Positions 58,550 through 64,000 of a stretch of DNA of 64,000 nucleotides are shown here, in pieces (the stretch's first letter is position 1; every line of letters begins with the position of its first letter). Under the pieces are notes generated by a model. That model searched no databases, was not told the origin of the DNA, and saw only the letters and a list, made by a program, of their open reading frames with translations. The DNA lies in the NCBI GenBank assembly GCA_963840835.1, contig CAWJAM010000002.1, positions 1-64,000 of the forward strand. Direction: 5' to 3'. Source of the DNA: Rubrobacter_D sp963840835. Lineage in GTDB: Bacteria; Actinomycetota; Rubrobacteria; Rubrobacterales; Rubrobacteraceae. The position numbers and the translations under genes were made by a program.

Positions 58550-59712
58550 GCCGGTCTCCGAGCCGTCAGCTCCAGGGCGCCGGGGCTTGCCCCTGCCGGT
58601 TCGAGGGTGTCGAAGTCGACCAGGATGACATAAACCTCGAGCTTACCTTCAGCGTACTCCGTGAGGTTCTCCGCGGCCTGCTGGCAGAGGAGGTCGGCGG
58701 CGCCTCCCAGGTCCGCCGATCGCCAGAGCTCGTAGGCGTGACGGGCCGTATTGGCGTTCTCGACCTCTTCGATCAAGGCGGTCGAGCCGCCTGCTTTCTC
58801 AGTAATCTCCGCCAGCAGGTCGTTGTCCACCTTCGAGCGGGTCCAGTGGGTCATCATGACGCCGGCGGCGAGCTTGGAGATCTTACCCACCATCCCGACG
58901 AAGAAGCATCGCTCCAGCCCGTTCTCGACCGCCCTCTTTATGGCCTGCCCGGTAAAGTCCCCGACCTCGACGAAGTTCACCTCTTCGAGGTCCGGCAACA
59001 GGCGCATCGCTGCCTTCTCGGTGAGGCCCCCGGTGGAGAGGACGAAAGTCTCGTGGCCCTGGGCGCCCATCACGTTGACGGCCTGCACGACGCTCGCGGC
59101 CCACGCGGCCGTCGAGAACGGACGCACGATGCCGGTGGTGCCGAGGATGGAGACGCCGCCGACGATGCCGAGGCGGGCGTTGGTCGTCTTCTCTGCCATC
59201 TTCTCGCCCCCAGGGACGCTGATGACGACCCGGATGCCACGTACGTCCGGATCGAGGACTTCTTCTACGGAGTAGGAGATCATCCGCCGCGGAGTGTCGT
59301 TTATGGCCGGCCCTCCGACCGGGAGCCCGAGCCCCGGTTTGGTGACGAGGCCAACGCCCTCACCCCTGTCCAGCTCGAGTCCCGGCTCCTCCCGCCACGA
59401 GACTCGGGCTGTGAGGTGCGCCCCGTCGGTGACGTCAGGGTCGTCGCCAGCGTCTTTGACGACGACAGCCTCGGCCCACGACCTGCCTGACTCGCATCGC
59501 TCGACCTCGAACTCGACGCGCCGCTCCGGGCCTTTCCCGGGCAGCTTTACGTCGACGCGGGCCTGCGGTTCGCCGCTCACGAGCGCCTTCGCGGCGGCCT
59601 TGGCGGCGGCGGCCGCGCAGGTACCCGTGGTCCAGCCGGTCCTGAGCCTCTCGCCCTTGACCCTCTCCATGCTCGGGGGCATGGACGGCTCGCGGAGCTT
59701 ACGTGGCGGCAT
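58546..59712 (-). CDS. cbiD: Cobalt-precorrin-5B C1-methyltransferase
   Basis: A 388-aa CbiD, the C1 methylase of the anaerobic route. RLRTGWTTGTCAAAAAKAAA, VKLPGKGPERRVEFEVERCE, GVGLVTKPGLGLPVGGPAIN, RVVISVPGGEKMAEKTTNAR, GIVGGVSILGTTGIVRPFST, VGDFTGQAIKRAVENGLERC. ATG 59712 follows GGAGAAGGGGG and overlaps the cobM end by 14 nt; ATG 59682 is an alternative start. Its presence instead of CobF fits CbiG and CbiX. Confidence 0.95.
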   Translation of the reverse strand: MPPRKLREPSMPPSMERVKGERLRTGWTTGTCAAAAAKAAAKALVSGEPQARVDVKLPGKGPERRVEFEVERCESGRSWAEAVVVKDAGDDPDVTDGAHLTARVSWREEPGLELDRGEGVGLVTKPGLGLPVGGPAINDTPRRMISYSVEEVLDPDVRGIRVVISVPGGEKMAEKTTNARLGIVGGVSILGTTGIVRPFSTAAWAASVVQAVNVMGAQGHETFVLSTGGLTEKAAMRLLPDLEEVNFVEVGDFTGQAIKRAVENGLERCFFVGMVGKISKLAAGVMMTHWTRSKVDNDLLAEITEKAGGSTALIEEVENANTARHAYELWRSADLGGAADLLCQQAAENLTEYAEGKLEVYVILVDFDTLEPAGASPGALELTARRPA

Positions 59713-60478
59713 CGACCCCCTTCTCCGCAGGCTTCGCCCCACGGAACATGTGCGAGAACTCGGGGCTGTAGAGGTGCGAGCGCGTCCCACCTGCCGCGAG
59801 CCCTTGGCCGACCAGTATAAGCGCCTGCCTAGTGAAGCCGGCCTCCCTGACCCTGTCAGCGAGGTCTTGGAGACGGCACTCGATGACTTCTTCGTCGGGC
59901 CAGCTCGCCCTGTAGATTACGGCGCAAGGGGTCTCGGGCGCGTAGCCGCCGGAGAGGAGCTCTTCCTGCAGGGCGCGCGGCTTCGCCGCTGAGAGGAAGA
60001 TCGCCATGGTCGTACCATGCCGGGCGAAACCCTTTATCTCCTCGCCCTCTGGCATCGGGGTCCGGCTCGCGCGGCGCGTCAGGATCACCGACTGCGACAC
60101 CTCGGGCACCGTCAATTCGCGGCCGAGGGCCGCCGCGGCGGCACCGAGAGAGGAGACCCCTGGAACTATCTCCCAGTCGAGGCCTATCTCCTCGCAGACC
60201 TCGATCTGCTCCATCACGGCCCCGTAGAGACTTGGGTCCCCGGAATGTACGCGGGCAACTTCGAGGTCTTCATCTACAGCCCGTTCGTAGAGTTCGCGCA
60301 CGCCTTCGAGCGGTATGGTCGTCGACTCGACGATCTCAGCCCCCGCGCCGGCATATTCCAGAATGCCTTCATGGACCAGGCTCCTGGCCCAGATCACCAC
60401 GTCCGCCTCGCCGATGAGCCTGCTTCCCCTGAGCGTCAGCAGATCCGGGGCCCCCGGCCCAGCTCCTATAAACCACAC
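59699..60478 (-). CDS. cobM: Precorrin-4 C11-methyltransferase
   Basis: A 259-aa CobM/CbiF. VWFIGAGPGAPDLLTLRGSR, ADVVIWARSLVHEGILEYA, ARVHSGDPSLYGAVMEQIEV, WEIVPGVSSLGAAAAALGRE, LTVPEVSQSVILTRRASRTP, AVIYRASWPDEEVIECRLQD are the usual class III methyltransferase signatures. GTG 60478 overlaps the cobI stop; TTG 60487 is possible. It adds the C11 methyl group before CbiG and CbiD act. Confidence 0.93.
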   Translation of the reverse strand: MWFIGAGPGAPDLLTLRGSRLIGEADVVIWARSLVHEGILEYAGAGAEIVESTTIPLEGVRELYERAVDEDLEVARVHSGDPSLYGAVMEQIEVCEEIGLDWEIVPGVSSLGAAAAALGRELTVPEVSQSVILTRRASRTPMPEGEEIKGFARHGTTMAIFLSAAKPRALQEELLSGGYAPETPCAVIYRASWPDEEVIECRLQDLADRVREAGFTRQALILVGQGLAAGGTRSHLYSPEFSHMFRGAKPAEKGVDAAT

Positions 60479-60479
60479 C

Positions 60480-61193
60480 TTACCCAAGTCCAGAGTCCCT
60501 TCCGGTAAAGACGACGGTTGACAGATATGTCCCCTCCCGCCCAACCATCTCCCGCGCGGGCACGACCTCCTCGCCCTCGATCCCAAGCCTCGCACCGTAC
60601 ACGGAGCTCTCCACCCTCCCCGCCTCCTCAGCGACCCGGAGCACCTCCCCAAGCCGGCTGCCACCCTTGTAGCACACCACCGTCTCGAACCCCGAGAGCG
60701 CCTCCCTGAGAGACTCCTCCCCAGCCGTGAAAGGCAACAGCGCGAGCCGTCCGTCGCCTTCGAGGAGCACTGTCTTACTCCGCGAGGCCAGGTCCTGCAT
60801 CGCCGTGATCCCGGGCACTGTCTCTACCTCTACTCGAGGTTCTATCTCGCTGACAGTACGCGCCAGGTAGGTGAAGGTCGAATAGACGTTCGGGTCCCCG
60901 ATGGTGGCGAAGGCGCACGTCTTGCCGCTTCGCAGGTGCTTTGTGACCTCCGTGGCCGCGTTGGTCCAGTTACGCTCCCGGGCCTTCGTATCGTCTGAGA
61001 GGGCGAAGAGGAGGCGTGTGATCCGTCCTTCTTCGAGGTACTCGCGCACCGTTGCCTCGGCCCGCCCGACTTCGCCCGTATCCGCCACGGGCACGAAGAC
61101 CTCGTCCGCCTCCCGCAGTACCCTCAGCCCCTTGACCGTCACCAGCTCGGGGTCTCCGGGTCCCACCCCCACCCCGACGAGGCGCCCGCTCAT
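60480..61193 (-). CDS. cobI: Precorrin-2 C20-methyltransferase
   Basis: A 237-aa CobI/CbiL: GRLVGVGVGPGDPELVTVKG, READEVFVPVADTGEVGRAE, AFATIGDPNVYSTFTYLART, VETVPGITAMQDLASRSKTV, EGDGRLALLPFTAGEESLRE. It performs the first committed methylation toward the corrin ring. ATG 61193 overlaps the cobB stop (ATGA). Confidence 0.95.
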   Translation of the reverse strand: MSGRLVGVGVGPGDPELVTVKGLRVLREADEVFVPVADTGEVGRAEATVREYLEEGRITRLLFALSDDTKARERNWTNAATEVTKHLRSGKTCAFATIGDPNVYSTFTYLARTVSEIEPRVEVETVPGITAMQDLASRSKTVLLEGDGRLALLPFTAGEESLREALSGFETVVCYKGGSRLGEVLRVAEEAGRVESSVYGARLGIEGEEVVPAREMVGREGTYLSTVVFTGRDSGLG

Positions 61194-62548
61194 ACCCCCT
61201 CCCCCACGGCAGTTCGCGCCGCCCTCACGAGCCTGCGCGGCAACTCTGGCGTCGCTGCCCAGTGCGTGTGCAGGTAGCTCGCGTGCACGCTACCGGCCAC
61301 AAAGCCTTCCGGACCACGGCCCGCCAGGTCCCAGGCCGGCCTCTCACCGGTTCCCGGCTCGACGGTCGAGTAATGGAACTCATGCCCCCGCACCTCGGCG
61401 CCCGACTCTGCGAGTGGTGAATCCGTCAGGGCGCGGGCCTCCCTGTAGCCTAGGGTAAGCCTCCCCGTCATCCCGGCCGTGGCGTCGAGCACGCCGCTCA
61501 TCGGATGCCCGTCGAGCTCGCGCACCAGGTACAACAGCCCGCCGCATTCGGCTACGGTCGGACGCCCGCTCTCCGCGAAGCCCCGAACGCTCGCGCGCAT
61601 CCCGACGTTGGAGGAGAGATCTTCGGCGTAGGTCTCCGGAAACCCGCCGCCGAGGTAGAGGGCGTCCGTTCCCTCAGGCAGAGTCTCGTCGGAGATGGGG
61701 TCGAAGGTCACGACCTCGGCCCCTGCTGCCTCCAACAGTTCCAGGTTCTCCCTGTAGAGGAAGCTGAACGACGGCCCCTTGGCGACGGCTACTCTAACGC
61801 TGGAGGCGGGATCCAGGCCCACAGATCCAGGGCTCCAGTGCTTGACCTCCAGAGGATCGGCAGAGCGCGCGAGCCTCAACACTCTATCGAGGTTCAGGGA
61901 GTTGGAGATCACGGTTCCCAGAGCGTCGAGCGAACGTCTAGCTTCGGCGCGGCGCTCGGCGACGGGAACGAGGCCGAGGTGTCTATCCGGCGTCTGTATA
62001 TCGTCGTCGCGGCGTAGGGTGCCGAGAACGGGAATACCCAGGGGTTTCAGGGCGTCGCGGAGCACCTTTTCATGGACGTTAGAGCCGACGCGGTTGAGCA
62101 CGACAGCAGACACCTTCAACTTGGGGTCGAAGGTGGTGTAACCGTGGACCATGGCGGCGGCGGAGCGGGCCATCGCCCTGGCGTCGACGACGAGCACGAC
62201 GGGCGCGTCGAGTAGTTTGGCAACGTGGGCTGTCGAGGCGAGGTCGCCGCCGCTCTTGCCGTCGAAGAGACCCATCACGCCTTCCACGACGGCTATGTCG
62301 GCGTCGTGGGCACCGTGGGCGAAGAGGGGTCCGATCATCTCCTCTCCAGAGATGAAGGCGTCGAGGTTGCGTCCGGGGCGGCCCGCCGCGAGGGTGTGAT
62401 ACGAGGGGTCTATAAAGTCCGGCCCGACCTTGAAGGGGGCGACCCTGTAGCCCCTACCGGAGAGCGCCGCCATCAGGCCCGAGGCGACGGTGGTCTTTCC
62501 GACGCCCGAGTGGGTGCCCGCGACGACTATGCGGGGGGTGTCTACCAC
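61190..62548 (-). CDS. cobB: Cobyrinate a,c-diamide synthase
   Basis: A 452-aa CobB/CbiA. N-terminal P-loop dethiobiotin-synthase-like domain (IVVAGTHSGVGKTTVASGLM, PFKVGPDFIDPSYHTLAAGR, AVVEGVMGLFDGKSG). C-terminal class I glutamine amidotransferase domain (LYLGGGFPETYAEDLSSNVG, PTVAECGGLLYLVRELDG with catalytic Cys, GHEFHYSTVEPG with His). It uses ATP and glutamine to amidate the a and c side chains. ATG 62548 overlaps cobO by 7 nt. Confidence 0.96.
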   Translation of the reverse strand: MVDTPRIVVAGTHSGVGKTTVASGLMAALSGRGYRVAPFKVGPDFIDPSYHTLAAGRPGRNLDAFISGEEMIGPLFAHGAHDADIAVVEGVMGLFDGKSGGDLASTAHVAKLLDAPVVLVVDARAMARSAAAMVHGYTTFDPKLKVSAVVLNRVGSNVHEKVLRDALKPLGIPVLGTLRRDDDIQTPDRHLGLVPVAERRAEARRSLDALGTVISNSLNLDRVLRLARSADPLEVKHWSPGSVGLDPASSVRVAVAKGPSFSFLYRENLELLEAAGAEVVTFDPISDETLPEGTDALYLGGGFPETYAEDLSSNVGMRASVRGFAESGRPTVAECGGLLYLVRELDGHPMSGVLDATAGMTGRLTLGYREARALTDSPLAESGAEVRGHEFHYSTVEPGTGERPAWDLAGRGPEGFVAGSVHASYLHTHWAATPELPRRLVRAARTAVGEGV

Positions 62549-63114
62549 TCGATGCCCTTCTGGCCCCTGTAGCCCTCGTCGAAGGGGTGTTTCACCTTAT
62601 TTACCTCGCTAACGAGGTCGGAGATCTCCACCAGCTCTGGCGGGGCGTCGCGGCCGGTGATGATGACGTGCTGGAAACCGGGACGGTCACTTAGAACCTC
62701 TACGACCTCGTCCGTGTCGACCCAGCCGAACTTCATCGGGTAGGTGAACTCATCGAGGAGCAGCATATCGTAGGTCTCGTCCGCGAGGCGGCGCTTGACC
62801 TCCTCCCACCCCTCGCGGGCGAGGTCCGCCGAGTGCTCCAGATCCTTAACGGTCCATGTCCAGCCGTCGCCCTGTTTAAACCAGTCGATGTTGCCAAGGG
62901 CTTCTGCGGCCTTCTGTTCTCCGACGTTCCACTTGCCGCTCTTCACGAACTGGTAGACGCCTATCTTGTAGCCGCGAGCCCAGCCCCTGAGCATGACCCC
63001 GAAGGAGGCCGTTGACTTGCCCTTGCCGTGGCCCGTGTTCACTATCAGCAGGGGACGCTCTCTGTTGGATCTCTTTCTGAGCCGCCTCTCCCTGGGTTCC
63101 CGCGTTTCGCTCAT
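62542..63114 (-). CDS. cobO: Cob(I)yrinic acid a,c-diamide adenosyltransferase
   Basis: A 190-aa CobO/BtuR-type adenosyltransferase. P-loop GHGKGKST (28-35), KIGVYQFVKSGKWNVGEQKA, MLLLDEFTYPMKFGWV, FQHVIITGRDAPPELVEISD, VNKVKHPFDEGYRGQKGIEW. It attaches the 5'-deoxyadenosyl group to cobalt. ATG 63114 overlaps the stop of the chelatase gene (ATGA). Confidence 0.96.
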   Translation of the reverse strand: MSETREPRERRLRKRSNRERPLLIVNTGHGKGKSTASFGVMLRGWARGYKIGVYQFVKSGKWNVGEQKAAEALGNIDWFKQGDGWTWTVKDLEHSADLAREGWEEVKRRLADETYDMLLLDEFTYPMKFGWVDTDEVVEVLSDRPGFQHVIITGRDAPPELVEISDLVSEVNKVKHPFDEGYRGQKGIEW

Positions 63115-64000
63115 GCCACCCTTCTCCTCTCGACGAGATCTACGAGATCATCGGCGCGCAGGTCCTCCACGCGCAGGCACCGGGCTCCCATCGCCCCAGC
63201 CACCTCGCCCGCCATCCCGAGCCGAACAAATCCTTCCTCCGTGTCGACCACGAACGACGCCGCCCCGAGGGAACGCAGATGCGCGGCCGCCGCTTTGGGG
63301 TCTGGCCCCGCAGTCGCGCGTCCATCGGTCAGGAGGACGAGCAGAGGCCTGCGTTCCCTGTCGCGCAGGCTCTCTCGTTTCAGCACCTCGGCGGCCCTCT
63401 CGATTCCGGCCGCGAGGGGCGTGCGGCCACCGGTCGGAAGATCTTCCAGGCGGGACGCGGCCAGCTCGACGCTCGACGTTGGGGACAAGAGTATCTTTGA
63501 GTCTTCGCCACGGAAGGAGATTATGGCCACCTTGTCGCGGCGCTGGTAGGCGTCGTTCAACAGGGAGAGAACGGCTCCTTTGACGGCGGACATGCGTCTG
63601 CGGGCCGCCATCGAGCCGCTCGCGTCGACGAGGAAGAGGATCAGGTTCCCCTCCCTCCCCTCCCTGACGTTCTGGCGCAGGTCACCAGGCCTGATCTCGA
63701 TCCCTGGCCCCTCCCGGCCCCGCGCCCTCTGGTGCGGCGCCGCCGCCCTCACCGTCGCGGCCAGCGCCACATCCCCGGTGTTCGCCCCGTTCTCCCTATC
63801 TCCGACTGGGAGTCCGGCCTCGCCCGTGACACGGCTCCTCCGCCCGAGGGGTCCGCCCCTCCCCCTCTCGGGAGCTTCGAGGCGCACGGGCTCGAACGGC
63901 TCCGACGCCGAGTGGCTCCGCTCACCAGCCCCGGTCCGCGCCTCAGAAGGGTCGGTATTCCGCTCGCCTGGGGAACGTTCGCCACCGTCCTGGCTCTCGC
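63111..64000 (-). CDS. Mg/cobalt chelatase subunit D-like (ChlD/BchD), C-terminal part
   Basis: Open to the right edge of the window, so the N-terminus is missing. The visible ~296 codons hold an acidic, Pro/Gly/Arg-rich linker followed by a VWA domain with MIDAS residues DASGSM in LILFLVDASGSMAARRRMSA, Thr in GGRTPLAAGIERAAE, and Asp in LLVLLTDGRATAGPDPK. This is the ChlD/BchD (or ChlI-ChlD fusion) C-terminus. In cobalamin operons such proteins pair with CobN. The GTG at 63887 is an internal codon, not the start. CobN would be expected further upstream. Confidence 0.88.
   Translation of the reverse strand, partial: ESQDGGERSPGERNTDPSEARTGAGERSHSASEPFEPVRLEAPERGRGGPLGRRSRVTGEAGLPVGDRENGANTGDVALAATVRAAAPHQRARGREGPGIEIRPGDLRQNVREGREGNLILFLVDASGSMAARRRMSAVKGAVLSLLNDAYQRRDKVAIISFRGEDSKILLSPTSSVELAASRLEDLPTGGRTPLAAGIERAAEVLKRESLRDRERRPLLVLLTDGRATAGPDPKAAAAHLRSLGAASFVVDTEEGFVRLGMAGEVAGAMGARCLRVEDLRADDLVDLVERRRVA

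Noticed and set aside
1..64000. CRISPR arrays
   Set aside because: No array of regularly spaced direct repeats and no cas gene were found; the dispersed 70-bp repeats are hundreds to thousands of bases apart.

Overview
The window looks like a chromosomal segment of a high-GC actinobacterium, most likely a member of the Rubrobacteria. This is inferred from the GC-rich coding, the mixed cbi/cob cobalamin operon, the Dyp-peroxidase and catalase genes, and several small protein types that I associate with Rubrobacter. No 16S or other phylogenetic marker is present.

Layout. (1) 1-5.8 kb is a gene graveyard of lower GC. It holds a frameshifted MmeI-like DNA methyltransferase, an IS1595 transposase pseudogene, a broken Panacea-type antitoxin gene, one intact excisionase-like HTH gene and a decayed gene ending in a homing-endonuclease-associated repeat. 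(2) 5.8-9.8 kb holds two related integration modules, each made of an unknown small gene, a divergent XRE regulator and a tyrosine integrase. They face each other across an intact tRNA-Arg(CCT) gene. The left integrase is broken and the right one is intact. (3) 7.82-44.72 kb is bounded by a 50-bp direct repeat (48/50 identical) of the tRNA 3' half. This is the signature of a ~36.9-kb integrative island. Its cargo is a frameshifted arylsulfatase, a BASS-type transporter, a Dyp peroxidase/catalase/paralogue-pair operon, primase remnants, dodecin, an ICMT-like methyltransferase, secreted RTX-like proteins, an HTH/ClpN pair behind what looks like a leaderless, operator-covered promoter, a Crp/Fnr regulator, an orphan NHLP-type RiPP precursor, a serine hydrolase, a secreted alpha/beta hydrolase, and an atypical response regulator with a degenerate receiver partner. 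Four IS110-type loci, an IS982-like element and an IS701-like element lie among them. A ~70-bp hairpin repeat is scattered at 13 places between 22.8 and 43.2 kb. (4) 44.7-52.1 kb holds another integrase remnant, several secreted or membrane proteins, a J-domain protein, two copies of a multi-hairpin element whose main stem differs by a compensatory base-pair change, and an LLM flavin oxidoreductase. (5) 52.1-64.0 kb is an unbroken minus-strand cobalamin operon in which nearly every stop and start overlap. In transcription order it reads chlD-like, cobO, cobB, cobI, cobM, cbiD, cobL, cbiG-cobJ, ferredoxin, cobH, cbiX, cobT, birA. The upstream end lies outside the window.

How the genes work together. 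The cobalamin genes cover the corrin ring from sirohydrochlorin metallation (CbiX) through C20, C17, C11, C5 and C15 methylation, ring contraction, methylmutation, a,c-amidation and adenosylation to lower-ligand activation. A small two-cluster ferredoxin is coupled to the ring-contraction enzyme. The island carries peroxide/haem stress functions, surface or secreted proteins and unusual regulators. Its integrase, XRE proteins and excisionase-like HTH proteins sit at its two ends, as expected for a mobile unit. All functions are read from sequence motifs without database searches.
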